A stretch of DNA of 64,000 nucleotides from contig NZ_CP051230.1 in assembly GCF_017792385.1 (NCBI RefSeq), forward strand, positions 558,001 to 622,000. Direction: 5' to 3'. A model generated the notes under the pieces. It did no database searches, had not been told where the DNA came from, and saw nothing but the letters and a program-made list of their open reading frames with translations. Shown here one piece after another: positions 50,635 to 59,247 of the stretch. The stretch is from Hyphomonas sp. GTDB taxonomy: Bacteria; Pseudomonadota; Alphaproteobacteria; Caulobacterales; Hyphomonadaceae. Position 1 is the first letter of the stretch; each line of letters opens with the position of its first letter. Position numbers and translations under genes: made by a program.

Positions 50635-51492
50635 ATGCCAAATACACCTCGCACACCCATTGAACATGCCGGGCCGGTGCTCGTACTGGGCGGAACCGGA
50701 AAGACCGGCCGACGGATTGTCAGCCGCCTGAAAGGCAAGGGGATCGACACACGCATCGGATCGCGCGCCGCCCGGCCCGCCTTTGACTGGCACGACCCGG
50801 CCGGATGGGACGCAGCGCTGTCCGGCATGCGCGCGGTCTATATCAGCTACACGCCAGACCTTGCGGTGCCTGCCGCGAAAGACGCCATCCGGGCCCTCGT
50901 GCAGCGCGCAAACGCGCACGGCGTGAAGCATCTGGTGTTGCTGTCAGGCCGGGGGGAGCCGGACGCCCAGGCCAGCGAACGCATCGTCCAGGAGAGCGGC
51001 ATGGACTGGACCATCGTCCGGGCCAGCTGGTTCAACCAGAATTTCTCGGAAGGTGAATTCCTGCCGCTTGTCCTGTCTGGCAATATCACGCTGCCGGTCG
51101 GCAATGTCCGGGAACCCTTCATTGATGCCGATGATATTGCGGATGTCGCCGTCGCGGCCCTGACAGAAACAGGCCATGCCGATGAAGTTTATGAAGTGAC
51201 CGGCCCGCGCCTCATGACCTTCGCAGATGTCGCCTCAGACCTGGCGGCCGCAACAGGCCGTGCCGTGCAGTTCACCCGCATCCCGTCAGACGACTTCTTT
51301 CAGGGTTTGCGCCAGGCCGGCGCACCGGATGACCAGATCTGGCTGCTGGATTATCTGTTCACAAACGTACTGGACGGCCGGAACGAATATTTGACTGACG
51401 GCGTCCAGCGGGCCCTTGGCCGTCCGCCGAAGGACTTTTCGGAGTTTGCCCGCGAAACCGCCGGGACGCCGCTTTGGAGGGACGCCGCATGA
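50635..51492 (+). CDS. NmrA-like NAD(P)-binding protein
   Basis: A 285-residue atypical SDR of the NmrA/TMR type. The nucleotide-binding loop is VLVLGGTGKTGRRIV (about 15-29), and the body contains HLVLLSGRGEP and WTIVRASWFNQNF, which fit NAD(P)H-binding reductase or sensor proteins such as azoreductase- or triphenylmethane-reductase-like enzymes. AAGGAG lies seven bases before the ATG. It is the first gene of the TetR-controlled operon and overlaps the next gene (ATGA). Confidence 0.87.
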   Translation: MPNTPRTPIEHAGPVLVLGGTGKTGRRIVSRLKGKGIDTRIGSRAARPAFDWHDPAGWDAALSGMRAVYISYTPDLAVPAAKDAIRALVQRANAHGVKHLVLLSGRGEPDAQASERIVQESGMDWTIVRASWFNQNFSEGEFLPLVLSGNITLPVGNVREPFIDADDIADVAVAALTETGHADEVYEVTGPRLMTFADVASDLAAATGRAVQFTRIPSDDFFQGLRQAGAPDDQIWLLDYLFTNVLDGRNEYLTDGVQRALGRPPKDFSEFARETAGTPLWRDAA

Positions 51493-51893
51493 CCCATCCC
51501 TTCACCCGCACACTGCTCGCCGTGTCGGGCAGCATGGGCTTGGCCATCGGAACGGGGATCCTGTTCCTGCCGCATGCCTTCCACGCAACCAGCGGTATCG
51601 CGCTGGGGACCGATCCCAGCCTGCTGTCGGAGATGCGGGCCCCGGGCGGCTTGCTGATCCTTGCCTCGCTGCTTGCCCTTGCCGGCGCTGTGAAGCGAAG
51701 CCTCGCCCGCACCGGCCTGATCCTGTCGGCGTCCGTCTACGGCAGCTATGGCCTGTCCCGGCTGGTCAGCCTGGCCCTGGACGGCATGCCCTCGAACAGC
51801 CTGCTTCTGGCAGCCCTCATCGAACTCGTCGTGGCGGCCCTCAGCCTGTTCGCCCTGATCCGCTTTCAATTTCCTGAAGGAGACCTGACATGA
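51489..51893 (+). CDS. small membrane protein, DUF4345-like
   Basis: A 134-residue protein with four hydrophobic segments (LLAVSGSMGLAIGTGILFLPHAF, GGLLILASLLALAGAV, ARTGLILSASVYGSYGLSRLVSL, LLLAALIELVVAALSLFALI). This pattern resembles the DUF4345 family, often found beside NmrA-like and DUF1772 genes. Its start overlaps the stop of the NmrA-like gene and its stop overlaps the next start, so the three are translated as a unit. Function unknown. Confidence 0.72.
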   Translation: MTHPFTRTLLAVSGSMGLAIGTGILFLPHAFHATSGIALGTDPSLLSEMRAPGGLLILASLLALAGAVKRSLARTGLILSASVYGSYGLSRLVSLALDGMPSNSLLLAALIELVVAALSLFALIRFQFPEGDLT

Positions 51894-52378
51894 CCCTCGA
51901 CCTGTTTGCCTATGCCTGTCTCGCCATCGGCCTGTCCAGCGCGCTGGTGGGCGGCGTTTTCCAGGCCTTTTCCGATTTCGTGATGGCCGGCCTCGTCCGC
52001 GCAGCACCGTCCGGCGGCATGGACTCCATGCAGCAGATCAACCGCACCGTGTTCCGGTCCGTCTTTCTGGCCATGCTGCTGGCGCTGGTGCCCGTCATGC
52101 TGGCGGCCTCCGTCGCCGCCTGGCAATTGGCAGACGCCGCCGCCCGGCCGCTGGTCCTGACCGGCACGGCGATCTACGTTGTGACCGTGCTGGGCGTTAC
52201 CCTGTTCGGAAATGTACCGATGAACGAACGTCTGGATCGCCTGCCGCGGGACGGTTCCGACGCCCAAGCCTACTGGCACACCTATGGCATTGTCTGGACA
52301 CGGTGGAACCATGTCCGCACGCTGGGTTCGGTCGCAGCCGCCATCTGCTTCCTGCTTGCCGCCCTGGCCGCCGCCTAG
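51890..52378 (+). CDS. DUF1772 family (anthrone oxygenase-like) membrane protein
   Basis: A 162-residue protein with four hydrophobic segments. The N-terminal LVGGVFQAFSDFVMAGL, DSMQQINRTVFRS, and C-terminal GIVWTRWNHVRTLGS are DUF1772 signatures; the family includes fungal anthrone oxygenases, but bacterial members are mostly uncharacterised. It is the third gene of the TetR-controlled operon. The 3' end overlaps the convergent dioxygenase gene by four bases. Confidence 0.83.
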   Translation: MTLDLFAYACLAIGLSSALVGGVFQAFSDFVMAGLVRAAPSGGMDSMQQINRTVFRSVFLAMLLALVPVMLAASVAAWQLADAAARPLVLTGTAIYVVTVLGVTLFGNVPMNERLDRLPRDGSDAQAYWHTYGIVWTRWNHVRTLGSVAAAICFLLAALAAA

Positions 52379-53052
52379 CTCTGCCCGAAACGGCGCGTCA
52401 GATTGGAGATGCTTTTCGACAGGACAAGCATCTCTGGAGACTGCAGGTCCAACCGCCCCGCCAGGCTGGACCGCAGGTTCTCAAGATCGAACAGGATCTC
52501 GCGCACGGCCGCATCCGGCACGCTGCTCTCGATCCAGCCGACACAGGCCAGCCGCATGCCGTCACTTACAGGGGCGACCCGGTGCAAGGTGGTCGACGGG
52601 TACAGAACCAGGTCCCCCGCCGGCAGTTTCACCGATTGCGTCATGCCGGCCAGTTCGATCTCCAGTTCACCGCCGTCATAAGTGTCCGGGTCGGACAGGA
52701 AGAGGGTGAACGAGAAATCCGTCCGCAGGCGCGACTCTCCTGCCCCCATGAAGGGATTGTCGACATGGTGGCCATAGCCGCCCCCCTCCCCGGTACGGCT
52801 GATGATCAGCTTTGAGAACTGACGCGGCTGGGCCGCCGCCCGGATGACCGGATGCCGCTCCAGTTTCGGTTTCAGCAATTGCCGCAACTGCGCGCCGGTG
52901 CGCGAGGTCAGGTCCGCCTGCTGGTTGCGTTTCACGGCCCGGGCTGTGCCGCCGGCGGTCTCTGTCCCGTCGCGCCAGCCAAGCGTGCCGATCAGGCTGC
53001 GGGCCTCTTCCAGGTCGGTCGGCGACAACACGCCGGAAAGGGTCAAAAGCAT
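52375..53052 (-). CDS. piuC: PKHX-type Fe(II)/2-oxoglutarate dioxygenase
   Basis: A 225-residue member of the PiuC/YbiX family of iron- and 2-oxoglutarate-dependent hydroxylases. Iron ligands are His and Asp of GGYGHHVDNPFM (about 92-103) and the distal His of YPSTTLHRVAPV (about 158); the Arg in GMRLACVGWIE binds 2-oxoglutarate. PiuC proteins are often iron-regulated and located beside TonB siderophore receptors, but here the divergent neighbour is a lipoprotein. A 7-1-7 palindrome sits between them. Confidence 0.88.
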   Translation of the reverse strand: MLLTLSGVLSPTDLEEARSLIGTLGWRDGTETAGGTARAVKRNQQADLTSRTGAQLRQLLKPKLERHPVIRAAAQPRQFSKLIISRTGEGGGYGHHVDNPFMGAGESRLRTDFSFTLFLSDPDTYDGGELEIELAGMTQSVKLPAGDLVLYPSTTLHRVAPVSDGMRLACVGWIESSVPDAAVREILFDLENLRSSLAGRLDLQSPEMLVLSKSISNLTRRFGQS

Positions 53053-53064
53053 GGGACACCTACT

Positions 53065-53079
53065 TGCGAATAATTTGCA
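53065..53079. promoter_or_regulatory. candidate Fur-type (iron) operator
   Basis: TGCGAATAATTTGCA is a 7-1-7 inverted repeat with one mismatch, the geometry of a Fur box. It lies 13 bases from the piuC start and 50 bases from the divergent lipoprotein start, so a single regulator could control both. Confidence 0.5.
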
Positions 53080-53128
53080 TTTGCGTCATTCACCGCTATA
53101 GCAGATCGACGCAAAGAGGAACTCTATC

Positions 53129-53986
53129 ATGGCCTTTGACACCAAACTGAAGCAGTGGACCAGCCTCGGGCTCGGCACCGTCCTGATGACGGGCGCCCTT
53201 GCCGGATGCAGCGAACCGGCCACGCCAGCCGATCCGCCCGCCGCCGAGGTCTCGGATTCGCACGCCGACGCAGACCCGGCCGCCGAAACGGCACCCGATG
53301 CCGCCGGCCTTGCCACCGAGGGCGGCGAAGGTGAGGGCGGCGTGACCATCGAGGCCGCCTATACCGATCCCGTCGTCTACAAATCGGCGCTGGCCATCGC
53401 GGCCGCGCACGTGCTGGCCGCACGCGACGCCTATGCCGAGGGCAAGAACGAGGCCGCCGCTGAAATGTATGCCCACCCGGTCTCTGAAGTGCTGTTCGAC
53501 ATGGAACCGGTGTTCGCGGCCCAGGGCGTGGCGGACTTCACCAACCTGTTCTCCGATACGTCGGCAGCCGTTTTCGCCGGCGAAAGCCAGGACGAGATCA
53601 ACGAACGGACCGACGAGATCCTCGCAGCGCTGAACAAGGCTGCCGAAAGCGCCCCGGAAACTGACCTGTCCGACGCCATGGTCATTGCCAGCGTTGCCTC
53701 TGACCAGATCGACCGCGCCGCCGACATGTATCTGCTGTCGCTGGATTCGGATTTCTACGAGACCTATCTGGACGGGTATGGCTTCTACAAGGCAGCCGAG
53801 CTGACGTTCAGCAATAACGAACCCGCAATCGAAGCAGAGAATGCGGCAGCCGCAGACGCGATTCGCGCGGCCCTCACCCTGCTTGCGGACGCCTACCCGT
53901 CGGCCCTGCGCCCGGAAACGCTGGACTCCGACGCCTCGGCGCTCGCCGTGGCAGCATCCGAGATTCAGCTCGAGCTGAGCCAGTAG
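53129..53986 (+). CDS. predicted lipoprotein, helical, unknown function
   Basis: A 285-residue exported lipoprotein with lipobox LAGC (Cys27) and a Glu/Ala-rich acidic linker (28-70). The mature part is predicted helical and acidic (AHPVSEVLFDMEPVFAAQ, YLLSLDSDFYETYLDGYGFYKAAELTF). It loosely resembles imelysin/EfeO-type periplasmic iron proteins in composition, but their signature motifs are not seen. Divergent placement opposite piuC, with an iron-type palindrome between, suggests an iron-related role, which is inference. Confidence 0.7.
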   Translation: MAFDTKLKQWTSLGLGTVLMTGALAGCSEPATPADPPAAEVSDSHADADPAAETAPDAAGLATEGGEGEGGVTIEAAYTDPVVYKSALAIAAAHVLAARDAYAEGKNEAAAEMYAHPVSEVLFDMEPVFAAQGVADFTNLFSDTSAAVFAGESQDEINERTDEILAALNKAAESAPETDLSDAMVIASVASDQIDRAADMYLLSLDSDFYETYLDGYGFYKAAELTFSNNEPAIEAENAAAADAIRAALTLLADAYPSALRPETLDSDASALAVAASEIQLELSQ

Positions 53987-54001
53987 CACCAATCTGACTT
54001 T

Positions 54002-54044
54002 CGCAAGGCCTTCCACTGATACTGTCGTAAAGGAAGGCCTTGCG
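54002..54044. repeat. 13-bp stem-loop after the lipoprotein gene
   Basis: CGCAAGGCCTTCC (54002-54014) and GGAAGGCCTTGCG (54032-54044) pair perfectly around a 17-base loop, 16 bases after the stop codon. Each arm contains the palindrome AAGGCCTT. It lacks a T run on either side, so it is not a typical intrinsic terminator. Confidence 0.55.
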
Positions 54045-54127
54045 CGCCCCGCGCATCACATTACCGTAGGGCGACTTGTAGAGGCGCCGCCAAGACGCGC
54101 CCGGTATTTTCGGGAGGAGTTCGGCGG

Positions 54128-55645
54128 ATGACCGATACGACAGCTGGCCAGACGGCCACCGGTGGACACATCACCGGCTTCGGTTCGAAAGGCTATCGCA
54201 CCTATGTGCTGATCGCCCTCATGCTGGTCTACACGCTGAATTTCATCGACCGCACGCTCATTTCGGTCGTCGCCCAGCCGATCATCAACTCCTTCCAGCT
54301 CAACGATACGCAATGGGGCCTTCTGTCGGGACCGCCCTTTGCCCTGTTCTACGCCGCCATGGGCATTCCGATCGCGATGTGGGCCGACCGCGCCAATCGC
54401 GTGTTCATCATCGGGCTCTGCATCATTGTCTGGTCGGTCATGACGGCCCTGTGCGGCGTGGCATCGGGCTTCATCTGGCTGCTCGTCTTCCGGGTTGGCG
54501 TGGCAGTTGGCGAGGCCGGCTGCACACCGCCCGCCAATTCGCTCATCACCGACTATTATCCCCCCAAGAGCCGCGCCGGTGCCCTGGGCATCTATTCGAT
54601 GGGCGTGACGCTCGGCGGCGTGCTGGCCCAGCTGTTTGGCGGCACGATTGCCGGCATCAAGGGAGCCGATTTCGGCGCCTGGATCAGCTCGATCGGGCTT
54701 GGCGGCCTGTTTTCCGGCCTCGACTGGGCCACGGTTGAGGGCTGGCGCATCGCCTTTGTGCTCGTCGGCGCGCCTGGCGTGCTGATTGCCCTGATCGTCA
54801 TGTTCACCATCAAGGAACCGCCGCGCGGCTATTCCGATCCGCCTTCGGCACGGAGTTCCGGCAAGACCTCATTCTTCGATGCCTTCAAGGAATTCTCGCC
54901 CAAGCCGACCTTCTGGTGGCTGTCGCTCGGCGCCGCGCTGGTCGCCTTTGTCGGCTATGGCCTGATCAGCTTCCAGGCGCCATTCCTGCAACGTGTGCAT
55001 GGCATCAATGTGCGTGACGCTGCCGTGCTCTATGGCGCACCGCTGGCCGCCGTGGCCGCCTTTGGCACCTTTCTCGGCGGTTTCATCTCGGAGAAACTGG
55101 AAGGCCGGTTCAGCACGATTTCGGCCTGGCTGCCCGGCGTCGGCCTGCTGATCGCCGTACCGGCCTATGTCGGCGCCTTCTTCGCCCCCTCCATCGAGAT
55201 TGCCTTCGGACTGTGGATCATCGCCGGCACGATGCACTATGCCTACCTGTCCAGCCAGTACATGGTCGGCACCGCCATTGTCAGCCCGCAATCCCGCGCC
55301 ACCACGATCGCCGTCCTGCTGCTGGTTGTCAGCCTGATCGGCAATGGCATCGGCCCGCTCTTCGTCGGCGCGATGAGCGACTTCTTCATGAGCCAGGAAA
55401 TCTCCAGGGCCGGGCTGTCAGCCTTCGCGGACGTCTTCAATCCGCGCCTGTGCGGCACAGACCCTGCGGCGCTGGGTGCGGAAGGCCCGGAACTCTGCCG
55501 TGCCTATGCCAATGGCCTGCGCCATTCGATGGCCGCCACGGTGCTGTTCTTCATCGCCGCCGCCGCCTGCTACTTCATGGCGGCCCGCTCCTTCATGAAA
55601 GACAAGTACAATCCCGATGCCCCCACCGCGGGCATGGGCACCTGA
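54128..55645 (+). CDS. spinster-type MFS transporter (first of tandem pair)
   Basis: A 505-residue inner-membrane MFS protein of the spinster-like type, about 12 membrane segments. The N-terminus (YTLNFIDRTLISVVAQPI), the conserved VGVAVGEAGCTPPANSLITDYYPP, and the EPPRGYSDPP loop after the sixth segment match the next gene closely, so the two are paralogues. Substrate unknown; spinster members carry varied lipophilic and organic molecules. GGAGGAG precedes the ATG. It is the first gene of a likely operon with 55674-59691. Confidence 0.9.
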   Translation: MTDTTAGQTATGGHITGFGSKGYRTYVLIALMLVYTLNFIDRTLISVVAQPIINSFQLNDTQWGLLSGPPFALFYAAMGIPIAMWADRANRVFIIGLCIIVWSVMTALCGVASGFIWLLVFRVGVAVGEAGCTPPANSLITDYYPPKSRAGALGIYSMGVTLGGVLAQLFGGTIAGIKGADFGAWISSIGLGGLFSGLDWATVEGWRIAFVLVGAPGVLIALIVMFTIKEPPRGYSDPPSARSSGKTSFFDAFKEFSPKPTFWWLSLGAALVAFVGYGLISFQAPFLQRVHGINVRDAAVLYGAPLAAVAAFGTFLGGFISEKLEGRFSTISAWLPGVGLLIAVPAYVGAFFAPSIEIAFGLWIIAGTMHYAYLSSQYMVGTAIVSPQSRATTIAVLLLVVSLIGNGIGPLFVGAMSDFFMSQEISRAGLSAFADVFNPRLCGTDPAALGAEGPELCRAYANGLRHSMAATVLFFIAAAACYFMAARSFMKDKYNPDAPTAGMGT

Positions 55646-55673
55646 ACCCCAGCGACGGAAAGACACACGTAGA

Positions 55674-57167
55674 ATGACAGACACGACCGCCGCCCCTGCT
55701 GCCTCCGGCGAACTGCCCGGATACGAGACCGGATACAAGACGAAGGGCTATCGCGCCTACGTTCTCGGCTCTCTCCTTGTGGTCTATATCTTCAATTTCA
55801 TCGACCGGTCGATCTTCGGCATCCTGACCGATCCGATCCGCAACTCGCTCCAACTGGAAGACTGGCAGATGGGCCTGCTCGGCGGGCTCGCCTTTGCGAC
55901 CTTCTACACGACGCTGGGCATTCCGATTGCGCGCGTTTCGGAGAAGACCAGCCGGATGATGATCATCGTGATATCCCTCGCGGTCTGGAGCCTGATGACC
56001 GTGATGTGCGGTCTGGCCGTCGGCTTCGCCAGCATGTTTGTCTGCCGTCTGCTCGTCGGAGTCGGCGAAGCTGGGTGCACCCCGCCTGCCCAGTCCGTCA
56101 TCGCCGACTATTTCAAGCCGGGCAGCCGCGCCACTGCCGCCTCGATCTATGCGCTGGGCGTGCCGCTCGGCGGCATGTGCGCCGGCCTCGCCGCCGGTCC
56201 GATCAATGATTATGTCACCGGCGAGAATGTCCACGCCCTGCTGGAAGGCTGGGGCTGGTCCTGGGCAACCGGCCTGCTGGACTGGAAAAGTCTCGAAGGC
56301 TGGCGCATTGCCTTCATTGCGGTCGGCCTGCCCGGCCTGCTGTTTGCCCTGATCATCGGGCTGACCGTCAAGGAACCGCCGCGCGGCTATACGGACCCGC
56401 CGAACGCGTCAAAGCCGGAACGCGAAACCTTCAGCGCGGCCCTGAAGAAACTCAGCAAGAAGCCGACCTATGTCCATGTCGTCTTCGGCGCGGCGCTGGC
56501 CTCCTTTGCGGGATACGGCATCGCGGCCTTCTCCACCTCCTTCCTGCTGCGTACGCACGAATTGTCACTGACAGAAGCCGCGCTGATCTTCTCCCTCGTG
56601 CTCGGCCTGATGGCGGCCATCGGTGTCTTCCTGTCGGGCTTCCTGGCGGACCGCCTGGCCAAGCGCTATCCGACCGCCCTGTCATGGATGCCCGCGCTCG
56701 GCATGGGCCTGTCCGTGCCGCTCTACTGGATGGGCTATCTCAGCCCGTCGGTCGCGCTGATGCTGCCGCCGCTGATGGCGGCCGCCATGCTGCACTATTT
56801 CTATCTCGGGCCGATGTATGCCGTCTCCGCCGGTGTCGTGGATGCACGCACGCGGGCAACCGCCGTGGCGATCACGCTGTTTGTCGTCAACCTGATCGGC
56901 CTCGGCCTCGGGCCGACCCTGATTGGCCTGTTGTCGACCGTGCTGAAAACGATGATGCTGTCCGGTGCGGATCTCGGCCTGACGCTGGACCTCTGCAAGG
57001 ACACCGCAAGCCTCAGCGCTGACCAGGTCGCCGCCTGCACCAGCGCCGATGCACGTGGCCTGCAATGGTCGATCATCATCTTCGCGACGATCTATGCCTG
57101 GGCAGCCATCCACTATCTTCTGGCTGGCAAGACGCTGCAGCGTGACATGGTGGCCAAGACGGCCTAA
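55674..57167 (+). CDS. spinster-type MFS transporter (second of tandem pair)
   Basis: A 497-residue paralogue of the preceding transporter with the same N-terminus (MTDTTA), LLVGVGEAGCTPPAQSVIADYFKP, and KEPPRGYTDPP segments. The frame is open upstream of ATG 55674 but inside the previous gene's end; this start mirrors that of the first paralogue. Tandem duplication followed by divergence is likely. Substrate unknown. Confidence 0.9.
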   Translation: MTDTTAAPAASGELPGYETGYKTKGYRAYVLGSLLVVYIFNFIDRSIFGILTDPIRNSLQLEDWQMGLLGGLAFATFYTTLGIPIARVSEKTSRMMIIVISLAVWSLMTVMCGLAVGFASMFVCRLLVGVGEAGCTPPAQSVIADYFKPGSRATAASIYALGVPLGGMCAGLAAGPINDYVTGENVHALLEGWGWSWATGLLDWKSLEGWRIAFIAVGLPGLLFALIIGLTVKEPPRGYTDPPNASKPERETFSAALKKLSKKPTYVHVVFGAALASFAGYGIAAFSTSFLLRTHELSLTEAALIFSLVLGLMAAIGVFLSGFLADRLAKRYPTALSWMPALGMGLSVPLYWMGYLSPSVALMLPPLMAAAMLHYFYLGPMYAVSAGVVDARTRATAVAITLFVVNLIGLGLGPTLIGLLSTVLKTMMLSGADLGLTLDLCKDTASLSADQVAACTSADARGLQWSIIIFATIYAWAAIHYLLAGKTLQRDMVAKTA

Positions 57168-57176
57168 TCGGTCCGC

Positions 57177-58157
57177 ATGGCAGTCTATACGCAAGTTTCC
57201 GACGACGCGCTCACCGCGTTTCTCGACGCATACGATCTCGGCAAGGCCCTGTCCTTCAAGGGGATTGCCGAGGGCGTCGAGAATTCGAACTATTATCTCG
57301 AAACCACCACCGGCCGGTTCATCCTCACCCTGTTCGAAAAGCGCGTGAACGCCGATGACCTGCCCTATTTCATCGGCCTGAAACAGCATCTCTCGGCCAA
57401 GGGATTCCCCTGCCCCGAACCCGTCATGGCGCGCGATGGCGCGGCGTTGCGCACGCTGGAAGGCCGCCCGGCCGTGATCGTCTCCTTCCTCGAAGGGCTC
57501 AGCCCGAAACGCCCCAGCCCGGCCCAGTGCCGCGGGCTGGGCGAAGGCCTCGCGCGCATGCATGTGGCCCTGGCCGATTTCCCGATGACGCGCGCCAACA
57601 GTCTCGGCCCGGCTGCCTGGCCCCGTCTCTGGCAGGGCCAGTCCGAAGAGGCCGCGAAGCTCCAGCCCAGCCTGCCGGACCTGATCGATGAGGCACTCTC
57701 GGACATTGCACAGGCAAAGCCGCAAAGCCTCACCCTGCCGCGCGGCACCATCCATGCCGACCTGTTCCCGGACAATGCCTTTTTTCTGGGTGAGGACTTC
57801 TCCGGCATTATCGATTTCTACTTCGCCTGCACCGATGCGTTGGCGTATGACCTGGCCATCTGCCTGAACGCCTGGGCGTTTGACGACAATCCGGGCCGGG
57901 GCGCCATCGACTACAATTATTCCAAGGGCGCGAATCTGATTGCCGGCTATGAAAGCGTGCGCCCGCTGGAGCCGGCCGAGCGCGACGCCCTGCCCCTGCT
58001 GGCGCGCGGCGCAGCCCTGCGTTTCTTCCTGACACGGATGGTGGACTGGACATCGACCCCGGAAGGCGCCCTCGTAAAGCCCAAGAATCCCCTCGAATAT
58101 GCCGGCCGTCTCGCCTTTCATCGCAAGGTGACGAATGCGGAAGGCTATGGTGCATGA
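57177..58157 (+). CDS. thrB: homoserine kinase (ThrB, APH-type)
   Basis: Phosphorylates homoserine in threonine biosynthesis. This is the aminoglycoside-phosphotransferase-fold type common in alphaproteobacteria (326 residues), not the GHMP type of E. coli. Catalytic motifs are GTIHADLFPDNAFFL (Brenner-type HxDxxxxN, about 195-210) and the metal-binding Asp of GIIDFYFACTDALAYDLAI. The start ATG is nine bases after the upstream MFS gene. The stop overlaps the next gene (ATGA). Confidence 0.92.
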   Translation: MAVYTQVSDDALTAFLDAYDLGKALSFKGIAEGVENSNYYLETTTGRFILTLFEKRVNADDLPYFIGLKQHLSAKGFPCPEPVMARDGAALRTLEGRPAVIVSFLEGLSPKRPSPAQCRGLGEGLARMHVALADFPMTRANSLGPAAWPRLWQGQSEEAAKLQPSLPDLIDEALSDIAQAKPQSLTLPRGTIHADLFPDNAFFLGEDFSGIIDFYFACTDALAYDLAICLNAWAFDDNPGRGAIDYNYSKGANLIAGYESVRPLEPAERDALPLLARGAALRFFLTRMVDWTSTPEGALVKPKNPLEYAGRLAFHRKVTNAEGYGA

Positions 58158-58645
58158 CAGGCGAGCGGAAGAAATGGATCACGCTGATCAGCGCCACGCT
58201 GGTCGCCCCCATTTTTGCCGCAACCCTCACCGCCACCCTTCTCGCCCTGCTCATCTTCCCTGATCTGATCTTCCGGACGGAAGTGACCTCCGGCGTCTAT
58301 CGCACGGCAACTCTGCGGGAAATGGCAACCAGCCTCGTCGGCTTCAGTTTCATGGGATTGGCGTTCGGCTTCGTGATCGGCTGGCCCGCCATGCTGATCG
58401 GCGGTCTGCCCCTGCACCGGCTGCTGGTCCGGTATCAGAACACGCAAGCCTGGGCCTATGCGCTGGCCGGAACCCTGGTCGGCACAGTGGTGATGGTGAT
58501 CTATTTCATGCTCGCCAATGGCTGGCGCGACCCCGTCGCCGTCTTCCTCAGCGGCCCGGTCCTTCTGTCCGGCCCGGTCACAGGCTTCCTGTCGGCAGGC
58601 TTCTTCTGGCTGATCCGCCGCCCGGACCGGATACCCGCGCCATGA
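58154..58645 (+). CDS. small membrane protein of unknown function
   Basis: A 163-residue protein with four hydrophobic segments (LVAPIFAATLTATLLALLIF, LVGFSFMGLAFGFVIGWPAMLIGG, AYALAGTLVGTVVMVIYFML, VTGFLSAGFFWLI). The start overlaps thrB and the stop overlaps the next membrane gene, each by four bases. Similar architecture to its neighbour suggests a pair, but no family is recognised. Confidence 0.7.
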   Translation: MTGERKKWITLISATLVAPIFAATLTATLLALLIFPDLIFRTEVTSGVYRTATLREMATSLVGFSFMGLAFGFVIGWPAMLIGGLPLHRLLVRYQNTQAWAYALAGTLVGTVVMVIYFMLANGWRDPVAVFLSGPVLLSGPVTGFLSAGFFWLIRRPDRIPAP

Positions 58646-59208
58646 ACCCGTCCGGTACACCTGAAGCGGGGTCCGCCCAGACGGCCTACATATCGGGGCA
58701 AGGCACCGGCAGGATCCGGCGCGTCAAGCTTGGCCTGTTCCTGTCATCGCTCGCCGCCTGCTTCGGCGTCACCCTGATCGGCCTTGTTTGCGTGGCGCTG
58801 TTCAGCCTGCTGGAAAGCCTCGGCCTGATTTCCGGGTTTAACACCTCGCCATCAGGCTTTGTCTTTGGCATCCAGATGGCCAGCCTGATGTCCCTGTTCA
58901 ATTTCATCCTCTTCTTCGTCACCGTTCCGGCGGCGTGGCTGGCCATGGGCCTGTCCATCGGGCGCTTCCCGCACCGGGGCATCAAGCGCCGCGCGCCCTA
59001 TCTGCGCTGGGCCAGCATCTGGGGCGCACTGCTTGTCGGCGGCACGACCGGCGGGTTCGGAATCACGGCGTCCCTGCTCACAGGGCTTGGCGCAGTCCTG
59101 ACCGGCGCATGCATCGGCGCACTGGCCGGCCTGCTCTGTGGGGTTCTCTTTCTGGCCATCGTCCGTCCGGCCGAACAGCTCCATGCGGCAGACATCAGCG
59201 TGTTCTGA
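58642..59208 (+). CDS. small membrane protein of unknown function
   Basis: A 188-residue protein with a polar N-terminal region (about 30 residues) and four hydrophobic segments (GLFLSSLAACFGVTLIGLVCVAL, FNFILFFVTVPAAWLAMGLSIG, WGALLVGGTTGGFGITASLL, GACIGALAGLLCGVLFLAIV). It overlaps the preceding gene by four bases and lies 39 bases before rnhA. No known family. Confidence 0.7.
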   Translation: MNPSGTPEAGSAQTAYISGQGTGRIRRVKLGLFLSSLAACFGVTLIGLVCVALFSLLESLGLISGFNTSPSGFVFGIQMASLMSLFNFILFFVTVPAAWLAMGLSIGRFPHRGIKRRAPYLRWASIWGALLVGGTTGGFGITASLLTGLGAVLTGACIGALAGLLCGVLFLAIVRPAEQLHAADISVF

Positions 59209-59247
59209 TGCTTGACGCCCGCCCCGAAGCCGACCACCTCACACTCC

